Positions 1 through 6,795 of a stretch of DNA of 64,000 nt are shown here, one piece after another. The stretch lies in NCBI RefSeq assembly GCF_036946495.1, contig NZ_JAQIIX010000001.1, forward strand, positions 620,001-684,000, written 5' to 3'. A program made the position numbers and the translations under genes. The stretch's first letter is position 1. Each line of letters begins with the position of its first letter. Below the pieces are notes generated by a model that saw only the letters and a list, made by a program, of their open reading frames with translations, was not told the DNA's origin and searched no databases. The stretch comes from Mycolicibacterium neoaurum. GTDB taxonomy: Bacteria; Actinomycetota; Actinomycetes; Mycobacteriales; Mycobacteriaceae.

Positions 1-550
1 CATCGGTGTCCACGGCAAGCCGGTGGGACGGACCCTTCACCGCACGGTGCATCAGCGTCATCGCCTCGGCGGCGGCGGTGCCCTCGTCAAGCATCGAGGC
101 GTTGGCCACGTCCAGCCCGGTCAGGTCGGCGACCATGGTCTGGAAGTTCAGCAGCGCCTCCAGCCGTCCCTGGCTGATCTCGGGTTGATACGGCGTATAG
201 GCGGTGTACCAGGCCGGGTTCTCCAGAATGTTGCGGGTGAGTACCGGCGGGGTGAGGGTGTCGTAGTACCCCTGCCCGATCATCGACACCGCCACGGTGT
301 TGGCATCGGCAAGCGCGCGCAGTTCGGCGAGCGCCTCTTCCTCGCTGGCCGGGGGCGGCAGCTTTTCCAGACCCGGGGCGATACCCTCGGCGTCGACCGC
401 GTCGAGGATGCCGGCCGGCAGCGCCTTACCTGCGAGCTCGTCGAGGGAGCCGACGCCGATCACACCCAGCATGGTGGCGATGGCGTCGGAATCGGGCCCG
501 ATATGGCGGGCAATGAAACCGGACGAGGTCGAAGGCACATCAGGTGACAC
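1..550 (-). CDS. gcvP: Glycine dehydrogenase (decarboxylating), P protein, N-terminal part
   Basis: This is the PLP-dependent P protein of the glycine cleavage system, which decarboxylates glycine and passes the aminomethyl group to the lipoyl arm of GcvH. Only the first 183 residues are present; the gene runs off the left edge. The visible part matches mycobacterial GcvB (Rv1832), including GFIARHIGP near the start, SMIGQGYYDT, NPAWYTAYTPYQPEISQGR and ASMLDEGTAAAEAM. The GTG at 550 is chosen because translation from it begins directly at the family N-terminus. A glycine riboswitch lies 40 nt upstream, and the partner gene gcvH is at 3621-4016 on the same strand. The PLP lysine is outside the window. 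Confidence 0.95.
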   Translation of the reverse strand, partial: MSPDVPSTSSGFIARHIGPDSDAIATMLGVIGVGSLDELAGKALPAGILDAVDAEGIAPGLEKLPPPASEEEALAELRALADANTVAVSMIGQGYYDTLTPPVLTRNILENPAWYTAYTPYQPEISQGRLEALLNFQTMVADLTGLDVANASMLDEGTAAAEAMTLMHRAVKGPSHRLAVDTD

Positions 551-589
551 AGAAGTCTCCCCGGGTCGAGGTGTGCGCCGCGAAGCGCG

Positions 590-776
590 TCCTCTCCCTC
601 TGTCGGGGTGCCTGAGAGATTCAGCCCGGATCCGGGCCTTTCCCCATGGGCGGGTGCGCGCGGCACCGCTTTCCAGAGGCATCGTGGCCGCGCGCGGTCC
701 GGGGGCCTGAGAGGTTGACGGAGAGGTGTTGCTCCTTCGGCGTCCGTGGCTGGCGGCCACGGAACTCTCCCGCGCA
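590..776 (-). promoter_or_regulatory. Glycine riboswitch (tandem aptamer) in the gcvP leader
   Basis: On the minus strand the leader carries the hallmark glycine aptamer elements. First come GGGAGAG (about 774-764), a GC-rich hairpin and GCCGAAGGAGCAA (742-730), closed by CCTCTCAGG (714-706). A second, shorter aptamer follows and closes with CTCTCAGGCACC (about 618-607), ending just before the gcvP start region. The first aptamer is canonical. The second shows the conserved closing element but a divergent core, so tandem architecture is likely rather than proven. Such elements switch glycine cleavage genes on when glycine is high. The transcript probably starts between this element and the Rv1830-like gene. 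Confidence 0.9.
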
Positions 777-844
777 TGGGCGATACGCGCTCGATTCTAG
801 CGGTTCACCCGATCCGACGGCGTTCGCGCCGGGAACGGCCCGGA

Positions 845-1468
845 TCAGCCGATCTTGCGGTCGCGGCTCTTGCGCCGGGACGCCAGTTCGTCCTCGGGGG
901 CGGCGATGGACTCGCCGCCATCGGCACGCTCGCCGGGGAAGTCGGCAATCGCACCGGTCAACTCGCGCATCGCACCGGACACCGCGATACCGAACACACC
1001 TTGTCCGCCCTGCAAAAGGTCGACGACTTCCTCGGCCGACGTGCACTCGTAGACGGTGGTGCCATCGGAGAACAGCGTGATGTTGGCGAGATCCTGCACT
1101 CCGCGCTGGCGCAGGTGGTCGACCGCGACGCGGATGTTGTGCAGCGAGATGCCCGTGTCGAGCAACCGCTTGACGATCTTGAGGACCAGCACGTCCTTGA
1201 AGGAGTACAACCGCTGACTTCCCGATCCGGCGGCGCCACGGATGGACGGAACGACCAGTGAGGTCCGCGCCCAGTAGTCGAGCTGGCGATAGGTGATCCC
1301 GGCGATCTGGCAGGCGCTGGGACCGCGGTAGCCGACAAGCTCGTCCGGGATCGAATCATCCGGGAACAGGCCGCCCTGGACGGGTTCTCCGGATGCGCCG
1401 TTCACGGGCGGTGTCAGCCCGCCAACAGAAGACAGATCCAACTCCCCCTGATGTGGCGTGTCGCCCAC
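845..1468 (-). CDS. resR: MerR-family transcriptional regulator, Rv1830 (ResR/McdR) type
   Basis: This predicted 207-residue protein has a disordered N-terminus and a MerR winged helix-turn-helix at about residues 46-115 (ACQIAGITYRQLDYWART, then RLYSFKDVLVLKIVKRLLDTG). It lacks the cysteines of metal-sensing MerR proteins. Gene order and sequence identify it with M. tuberculosis Rv1830, reported to control growth and division after antibiotic stress. I chose the GTG at 1468, preceded by GAGAGGA at a normal distance and giving an N-terminus like the tuberculosis protein; a GTG at 1501 would add 11 residues. It is the third regulator-type gene in the run after garA. A 9-bp inverted repeat lies upstream at 1532-1553. 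Confidence 0.88.
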   Translation of the reverse strand: MGDTPHQGELDLSSVGGLTPPVNGASGEPVQGGLFPDDSIPDELVGYRGPSACQIAGITYRQLDYWARTSLVVPSIRGAAGSGSQRLYSFKDVLVLKIVKRLLDTGISLHNIRVAVDHLRQRGVQDLANITLFSDGTTVYECTSAEEVVDLLQGGQGVFGIAVSGAMRELTGAIADFPGERADGGESIAAPEDELASRRKSRDRKIG

Positions 1469-1531
1469 AGTCCATCCTCTCGCCGTCGCCCCCGGGCACA
1501 CGTGAGATCACGTCGGAACCCGAGTTCGAAT

Positions 1532-1553
1532 GTGTCGAGCATACGCTCAACAC
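1532..1553. promoter_or_regulatory. Inverted repeat upstream of the Rv1830-type regulator
   Basis: The arms GTGTCGAGC and GCTCAACAC flank a 4-nt spacer, with one mismatch in nine pairs. It sits about 65 nt upstream of the regulator start, in the 190-bp gap after the Rv1829-type gene. It could be an operator for one of the two MerR proteins or a leader hairpin, because on the minus-strand RNA the mismatch becomes a G-U pair. Nothing else in the gap is convincing. Confidence 0.45.
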
Positions 1554-1658
1554 ATTGCCGCTACTGCTCGTCGTCGATCAAAATTATGGCTGCCCGTTCG
1601 ACACGTCGCCGACACAGAAACCGCGTGTCGACATCACGAGACGCAGTCGTGATCTTGG

Positions 1659-2153
1659 TCAGGTCGCTTTGAAATCATCCGGCGAGATGCTGTCGAGGAA
1701 TTCCTTGAACTTCTCCACCTCGTCCTCGCGGACGGGTTCGGCGGAGTCATCGTCGCTCTCGTCGGGAATCAGCAGACCGGCCTCGGCCAACACCGATTCC
1801 TCGACGTAGATCGGGACCCCGACTCGCAGGGCGATCGCGACCGAGTCCGACGGGCGGGCCGAGACCTTGATATCGCGGTCGAAGATCAGGTCGGCGTAGA
1901 AGGTGCCCTCCTGCAGGTCGACGATGCGCACCTCTTTGAGCGAATGTCCCAACGCAGCAATCAGATCGCGGATCAGATCATGGGTCTGCGGTCGGGGCGC
2001 CTCGATGCCCTGCTGCTCATGGGCGATGGCCTGCGCCTCGGGCTGTCCGATCCAGATCGGCAGGTAGCGCTCGCCGTTCGCCTCGCGCAGCAGCAGCACC
2101 GGCTGGTTCTGCGGCTGCTCAACGCGAATTCCGACAACCCGTACCTCACCCAT
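1659..2153 (-). CDS. Bifunctional nuclease (BFN/DUF151) family protein, Rv1829 type
   Basis: The 164-residue protein is one BFN domain (about residues 1-130) with an acidic tail. Typical family blocks are MGEVRVVGIRVE, LLLREANGERYLPIWIG, EAQAIA and DIKVSARPSDSVAIALR. Plant members have been reported to cleave DNA and RNA, but the biochemical role in mycobacteria is unsettled. It lies between two MerR genes, on the same strand and 46 bp after the Rv1828-type gene. This order is conserved in M. tuberculosis and suggests a shared transcript. Length matches the tuberculosis protein. Confidence 0.92.
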   Translation of the reverse strand: MGEVRVVGIRVEQPQNQPVLLLREANGERYLPIWIGQPEAQAIAHEQQGIEAPRPQTHDLIRDLIAALGHSLKEVRIVDLQEGTFYADLIFDRDIKVSARPSDSVAIALRVGVPIYVEESVLAEAGLLIPDESDDDSAEPVREDEVEKFKEFLDSISPDDFKAT

Positions 2154-2199
2154 CAGCGCCTGCCCTCCGCGAAGAAGCCGTCGTCGAAAATTCTAGTCC

Positions 2200-2928
2200 T
2201 CACCGGTCGAGAACGTCGCGCACGGCCGATTTGATCAGCGACGTGTGCAGTGTGATTGCCAGGGCGGCAACCTCGCGGGCCAGATCGTCGGCCCGGTCCC
2301 TGGCGCCGGCCTTACCTGCGGCCGCGACAGGTCCCGCGATCTGGGCGATCAGGTCGGACTGCCGGTCGGCCGCCGAACGGAATGCGCGCAGGTGACGTGG
2401 CTCGACACCGTAATCCGCCAGGGCCTTGGCGCATTGGGCGATGGTGACCGAATGCTCATCGAAGAATCCGGCCGGTCCCGGCTTGATCACACCCGCGGTC
2501 ACCAGGGCCGACAACATGGTGTTGTCGATCCCCGACCGGGCCACCAGATCCTCACGGCTGAGCCGTACCTGGGTGGGGGCGATCGCCGCCGGATCTCCTG
2601 CCGGGTCACCGTCGGCGACCTGGACCAACCTCGGTGTCGAATAACCCGCACTGGCAGGCAACTCGTTGTCGGGGTGGGCGTCCAATTGCGCCTTGATCAC
2701 CTTCAGCGGCAGATACTGGTCACGCTGCGCGGTGAGCACGAAACGCAATCGTGCGCAGTCGTATGCGGTGAAGCGCCGATACCCGGCCGCCGACCGCTGC
2801 GGTGTGACCAGTCCCTCGGCCTCCAGGAACCGGATCTTGGAGATGGTGACATCAGGGAAGTCCGGGCGCAGCAGATCGAGCACCGCTCCGATGGAGATCC
2901 CGGCTGGCACCGGGTCCGGTTGGGTCAT
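2200..2928 (-). CDS. MerR-family transcriptional regulator, Rv1828 type
   Basis: This 242-residue protein matches Rv1828 across its length. The N-terminal winged helix is at about residues 10-80 (IGAVLDLLRPDFPDVTISKIRFLE, then GYRRFTAYDCARLRFVLTAQRD). A C-terminal effector-like domain contains FFDEHSV and GVEPRHLRAFRSAADRQSDLI. No metal-binding cysteine cluster is present, so the ligand is unknown. It begins 28 bp after garA ends, which suggests cotranscription with garA and the Rv1829-type gene. It is about the family length. Confidence 0.92.
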   Translation of the reverse strand: MTQPDPVPAGISIGAVLDLLRPDFPDVTISKIRFLEAEGLVTPQRSAAGYRRFTAYDCARLRFVLTAQRDQYLPLKVIKAQLDAHPDNELPASAGYSTPRLVQVADGDPAGDPAAIAPTQVRLSREDLVARSGIDNTMLSALVTAGVIKPGPAGFFDEHSVTIAQCAKALADYGVEPRHLRAFRSAADRQSDLIAQIAGPVAAAGKAGARDRADDLAREVAALAITLHTSLIKSAVRDVLDR

Positions 2929-2956
2929 CTGGTCCTCGCGCGAGCGCTCCGGCGAC

Positions 2957-3421
2957 TCAGCCGGCGTCGTCGGACTTGGGACCGGTCAGGAACACCAGCC
3001 GGAACTTGCCGATCTGCACCTCGTCACCGTTGGACAGCACGGCCGAATCGACCGGTTCCCGGTTGACGTAGGTGCCGTTGAGGCTGCCGACATCGACGAC
3101 CTGGAATTCGCCAGACTCCAACCGGAACTCGGCGTGCCGACGGCTGACCGTCACATCGTCGAGGAAGATATCGCTGTCGGGGTGGCGGCCCGCCGACGTG
3201 GTGGCCTGATCCAGCAGGAACCGCGAACCGGCGTTGGGGCCACGCTTGACGACGAGCAACGCCGAACCCGCAGGCAGACCCTCCACGCCCGATACCGAGC
3301 TCTCGGTGCCGGTGCTGGCCGGGGCGTCCAGTTCGTTGAGGAAATCGGCGCGGAAAACCGAGGTCGTCTCTACCGTCACCTCGTCGGACTGGTCTGCCTG
3401 AAAGTTGCTGTTCTCCGTCAC
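2957..3421 (-). CDS. garA: FHA-domain regulator GarA (OdhI homologue)
   Basis: GarA is a 154-residue cytosolic switch that, unphosphorylated, binds and inhibits 2-oxoglutarate dehydrogenase and NAD-glutamate dehydrogenase and stimulates glutamate synthase. The phospho-acceptor motif ETTSVF is at residues 18-23, giving T19 and T20 as the likely PknG and PknB targets by analogy with tuberculosis GarA. The FHA domain spans about 53-145, with GRHPDSDIFLDD (79-90), SRRH (93-96) and GSLNGTYVN (112-120). It heads the run garA, Rv1828-type, BFN. A 199-bp gap with no other gene separates it from gcvH. Confidence 0.97.
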   Translation of the reverse strand: MTENSNFQADQSDEVTVETTSVFRADFLNELDAPASTGTESSVSGVEGLPAGSALLVVKRGPNAGSRFLLDQATTSAGRHPDSDIFLDDVTVSRRHAEFRLESGEFQVVDVGSLNGTYVNREPVDSAVLSNGDEVQIGKFRLVFLTGPKSDDAG

Positions 3422-3620
3422 CCGCTGCTCCTCTGCTGGCTGCTGTGGCGTGCCTGGCCGATGCCCGTCAGGCCATTCGGCAGCCCAACGGACCGTGGTT
3501 GCGTCTCATGTCGACCGTACCGCGCCGGGCGGACCATTGGGTCCACCACCGCCGGATCCGCCTGACACGGGCTCGGTCACGCCTGTCGTTGATGAACGAT
3601 CGGCAAAACCCTAACAACAC

Positions 3621-4016
3621 CTACTCGGGAAGGATTGCCCGGTAGCCTTCCGCGTCCAGCAGATCGGGCAACGGGCCCGGCTCGGGGGCCGTCTCGACCT
3701 GCAGTTCGACCAGCCAGCCGGCGCCGTAGGGGTCGGAGTTGACCAACTCCGGATTGCCCTCCAGCTCACCGTTGACGGCGACGACTTTCGCCGTGATCGG
3801 GGCGTACAGATCCGACAGCGACTTCGTCGACTCCACCTCACCGAAGCTGTCGCCCGCGCTGACCGCGGCCCCGACATCGGGCAGCTGCACGAACACCACG
3901 TCACCCAGGGCCGCCTGTGCATAGTCGGTGATGCCCACCCGGACGGTGTCCTCGCCGGTGCGTCGCACCCACTCGTGCTCGGCGGTGTACTGCAGATCGG
4001 ACGGGATCTCGCTCAC
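3621..4016 (-). CDS. gcvH: Glycine cleavage system H protein
   Basis: This 131-residue lipoyl carrier shuttles the aminomethyl intermediate between the P, T and L proteins. The lipoyl lysine is K65 in ESTKS, inside the biotinyl-lipoyl fold, and the N-terminal YTAEHEWVR block is typical. The length is normal for bacterial GcvH. It lies between garA and the DUF881 set on the minus strand, about 3 kb from gcvP, the same arrangement as in M. tuberculosis. gcvT is not in the window. Confidence 0.97.
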   Translation of the reverse strand: MSEIPSDLQYTAEHEWVRRTGEDTVRVGITDYAQAALGDVVFVQLPDVGAAVSAGDSFGEVESTKSLSDLYAPITAKVVAVNGELEGNPELVNSDPYGAGWLVELQVETAPEPGPLPDLLDAEGYRAILPE

Positions 4017-4044
4017 GGGGCTCCTTTGACGGATACAAGCGGAC

Positions 4045-4863
4045 TTACTTGACGGGCTGAGCGTATTGGCGAGGTTTCGGTTGCCGCAAGGCGGTCACCT
4101 CGATGACATCGGCCTGGGCCACCGTCATCGATCCGCCGACCCGCTTCACGCTGTCCATCGCACCGCCGGGGATGTTCATCGCGGCGGCCAGTGTCGGCGG
4201 ATCACCAATCGCCAGAACCGAATACGGCGCCCCGATGGTGACCCCGTCGATGATCAACGCGCCCGGCGCCCCGACCACCCAAGTGTCGACCCCGACCCGG
4301 ATACCCGCCGCGTCACGTCCGGCCCCGCCGGCGCGGGTCCCCCGCACCTCCATGGCCTCGGCACCGGCGGCCCGCAGCTCGTTGATCACGTCGAGCATGG
4401 TCTCAGGCGACACACCGGCGGCCGCGTCCTCGATGGTGATCGTCACACCGGGGCCGACCGCGGCGACCGTGCCGATCATGATCGACAGCGCCGCCAGCCG
4501 GGCCTGCGCATTCTCGATGGCGGCCTGATCGCTGCTGCCGGACTGCTGCAATGAGCTCAAGGTCTCCTGCAGCTCGGCGACCTCGGTGTTCAGGGCGGCC
4601 TCACGCTGCTGCAGCGAATCGAGCAGCACCAGTAGATCAGCCGGGCGTGCCGAGTCCAGGGAATCACCGGTGCTGGTCTGACGGACCTGGGTCGCGATCG
4701 CGATACCGAGCAGCAGACACAGCAGCACGCCGAAGGTCCCGAAGATCACCTGGGACCGGGTCCGCCGCACCCGGCCGGCACCGCCCGGCGGCATTTCGTG
4801 CCTGCCATGCTCGGGCTCGTGCTCGGTCGGCCGGTGATCGGTGTGCTCGCTGTGCTCCCCCAT
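4045..4863 (-). CDS. DUF881 membrane protein, Rv1825 type
   Basis: The 272-residue protein has a histidine- and glutamate-rich cytoplasmic N-terminus, one membrane segment at about 39-60 and a coiled-coil stretch at about 75-120. The rest is an extracytoplasmic DUF881 domain (GPGVTITIEDAA, INELRAAGAEAMEVRG, GAPYSVLAIGDP). DUF881 proteins resemble Bacillus YlxW/YlxX, encoded beside division genes. The start is 3 bp after the Sbp-like gene ends, so translation is probably coupled. No enzymatic residues are apparent; a structural or division-linked envelope role is inferred. Confidence 0.88.
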   Translation of the reverse strand: MGEHSEHTDHRPTEHEPEHGRHEMPPGGAGRVRRTRSQVIFGTFGVLLCLLLGIAIATQVRQTSTGDSLDSARPADLLVLLDSLQQREAALNTEVAELQETLSSLQQSGSSDQAAIENAQARLAALSIMIGTVAAVGPGVTITIEDAAAGVSPETMLDVINELRAAGAEAMEVRGTRAGGAGRDAAGIRVGVDTWVVGAPGALIIDGVTIGAPYSVLAIGDPPTLAAAMNIPGGAMDSVKRVGGSMTVAQADVIEVTALRQPKPRQYAQPVK

Positions 4864-4866
4864 GCC

Positions 4867-5199
4867 TCAGGCCCCGAACAATCGCCTGCGCAGGGCCGCG
4901 GCATTACCGAAGATCCGGATTCCGAGCACCACGATGATCGCGGTGGACAGCTGCGTACCGACGCCGAGCTGATCGCCCACGTAGACGATCAGGGCGGCCA
5001 CGAGCACGTTGAAGACGAAGGAGACGACGAACACCTTGGAATCGAAGATGTGCTCCAGGTAGGCACGCAGACCACCGAACACGGCATCGAGCGCCGCGAC
5101 CACCGCGATGGGCAGATACGGCTGGATCGCCTCGGGCACACCGGGGTGGAAGACGAGCCCCAACACGATGCCGACGGCCAGTGCGGCGATTCCGATCAT
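4867..5199 (-). CDS. sbp: Small basic protein (DUF1290, Sbp family), Rv1824 type
   Basis: This 110-residue integral membrane protein has about three hydrophobic segments and the conserved stretch LDAVFGGLRAYLEHIFDSKVF typical of DUF1290, which lies between the first and second segments. A basic tail (RRRLFGA) ends the protein. Between two DUF881 genes it reproduces the ylxW-ylxX-sbp type cluster of Gram-positive bacteria, so it likely assembles with them in the membrane. The molecular function is unknown. It is the same size as its tuberculosis counterpart. Confidence 0.88.
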   Translation of the reverse strand: MIGIAALAVGIVLGLVFHPGVPEAIQPYLPIAVVAALDAVFGGLRAYLEHIFDSKVFVVSFVFNVLVAALIVYVGDQLGVGTQLSTAIIVVLGIRIFGNAAALRRRLFGA

Positions 5200-5224
5200 C
5201 GCTCGATCATCTCAGCAGCTGCCG

Positions 5225-6133
5225 TCACGGCTTCATCTCCTTGGCGAAGCGGATCTCGCGGACCGAACCCCCCGGCACGTTCAGCGCCTCGCCGGTACTG
5301 ACCGTAACCCCGACACCATAGGACCGCTGCAGCAGCATCAGCCGCTGCATGCCGGAACTGCGGTTGAACACGTCCTGGATGGCGTGTGGTGGACCCAGCG
5401 CGGTCACCTCGTACGGGCTGGTGATCGGGCGGTTGTCGACCAGGATGCGGCCACCGGCCTGCCGGATGGTGACCCCGGGGCCCACCCGGACCCCGCCGAC
5501 CGACACCGCTTCGGCGCCGCCCACCCACAAGGAGTTGACCACCAGCTGCAGGTCGCGATCCAGGATCACCTGCTGGCTGCCTGCGACGCGTTGCTTGCTC
5601 ACATCGGTCAGATCGCGGGACACGCCGGGATCGGTGACGGTGACCGTGACACCGGGTCCGATCGCCGGGGTTGCGGCGGCGGCGAATTCGGCAGCGTCGA
5701 GTTGGGCGAGCAGCGCCCGGCCCTGTTCGTCGCCCGCCAATCTGCCGCGGCGCTCGGACTCCACCTCGGCGGCCAGCTCGTCACGGGTGGCTTCGATTGC
5801 CGCCGTGCGGGTTTCGGCAGCACGGGCACTCTCGGAGAGCACCTGCTGAGTCTGACGGTTTGCCGGAGCCAGCGCCTGCGCCTGCGATGCGGCAGCGGCG
5901 AAGACTCCTGCGATGATCAGCCCGGCCAGCAGGGTCCAGCCCCATTGCCGCCCGCGCCGTGGTGGTTGGTCGGTGCGGGCGGCGGCCGCCGCCGCGTAAC
6001 CGGGATCGAGATGTTCGGTCAGCAACGAGCGCAGCAGGGAGGGGACCGGGATTCGTCGGGGTGCGCCGGCCTGGTGCGCGCTCAGCCCCGCACGCGGGTT
6101 GTACCCGCCCAGCGAATTCGATCGATCAGCCAA
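5225..6133 (-). CDS. DUF881 membrane protein, Rv1823 type
   Basis: This second DUF881 protein has 302 residues. It has a cytoplasmic N-terminus, a membrane segment at about 64-84 and a coiled-coil linker. The DUF881 domain follows (GPGVTVTVTDPG, VVNSLWVGGAEAVSVGGVRV, DNRPITSPYEVTALGPP). Its start overlaps the end of the upstream phosphatidyltransferase gene by 8 bp, and the Sbp gene follows after 25 bp. These four minus-strand genes look like one operon. The paralogue at 4045 shares architecture but little exact sequence. Confidence 0.88.
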   Translation of the reverse strand: MADRSNSLGGYNPRAGLSAHQAGAPRRIPVPSLLRSLLTEHLDPGYAAAAAARTDQPPRRGRQWGWTLLAGLIIAGVFAAAASQAQALAPANRQTQQVLSESARAAETRTAAIEATRDELAAEVESERRGRLAGDEQGRALLAQLDAAEFAAAATPAIGPGVTVTVTDPGVSRDLTDVSKQRVAGSQQVILDRDLQLVVNSLWVGGAEAVSVGGVRVGPGVTIRQAGGRILVDNRPITSPYEVTALGPPHAIQDVFNRSSGMQRLMLLQRSYGVGVTVSTGEALNVPGGSVREIRFAKEMKP

Positions 6134-6785
6134 CGGTGCCGCGCCCCCGCGATGTCGCAGCCACGCGCGGCATGGATCGCGCCACCATGGACACCTGCAC
6201 CAGGTACAACACGGCCGACCAGAGATAGAGCGCCAGACCCCAGATCAAAAATGCCCACCCGCAGGCCAGGATCACCCGACTCCACAGTGCGTCGAACTGA
6301 CCGAGCAGCACCAATGGCAGTCCCGACATCAGCGCGAAGGTGGCGCCTTTACCGAGGTAGGTGACCGGCAAGGCGGTCAGGCCGCGCGAGCGCAGCAGCG
6401 GAAGGGTCGTGGCCAGCAACAGATCCCGACCCAGCAGCACGATCACGAACCACCACGGCACCACGCCGGCCGCCGCCAACGCCAACGGGACGATGATCAT
6501 GTAGATGCGGTCGACCAGGGGGTCCAGCAGCTCGCCCAGCCGCGACGACTGATTGTCGACCAGCCGGGCGATCTTGCCGTCTGCCCAGTCGGAGAACCCG
6601 CTGAACATCAGGATCGCCACCGACCACCCGGTCTGCCCGGCGATCAACAACAGGTACAGAAAGACCGGCACCAGGACCAGTCGGATGGCCGAGAGCGCGT
6701 TGGGGATCGTCAGCACCCGGTCACCGGCGTCTCTCGGCACCGAATCCTGTGGGCGGTCCCCCGTCGCTCCGCTCGCCCGGCTCAT
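6126..6785 (-). CDS. pgsA2: CDP-alcohol phosphatidyltransferase family protein (PgsA2/Rv1822 type)
   Basis: This 219-residue membrane enzyme belongs to the family that condenses CDP-diacylglycerol with an alcohol such as glycerol-3-phosphate. The signature DG-x2-AR-x9-G-x3-D-x3-D is intact, beginning WADGKIAR and ending LLDPLVDR, and about five to six hydrophobic segments follow. The substrate is not certain; it could be a cardiolipin- or phosphatidylglycerol-phosphate-type synthase. The first 20 residues are polar and the start at 6785 is not firmly fixed. It lies 10 bp downstream of secA2 and overlaps the DUF881 gene. Confidence 0.85.
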   Translation of the reverse strand: MSRASGATGDRPQDSVPRDAGDRVLTIPNALSAIRLVLVPVFLYLLLIAGQTGWSVAILMFSGFSDWADGKIARLVDNQSSRLGELLDPLVDRIYMIIVPLALAAAGVVPWWFVIVLLGRDLLLATTLPLLRSRGLTALPVTYLGKGATFALMSGLPLVLLGQFDALWSRVILACGWAFLIWGLALYLWSAVLYLVQVSMVARSMPRVAATSRGRGTVG

Positions 6786-6795
6786 GGCCAGAAAC

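Noticed and set aside
1502..1658. tRNA candidate suggested by GAGTTCGAAT
   Set aside because: No acceptor stem or anticodon arm can be formed around it; the region instead holds an inverted repeat.
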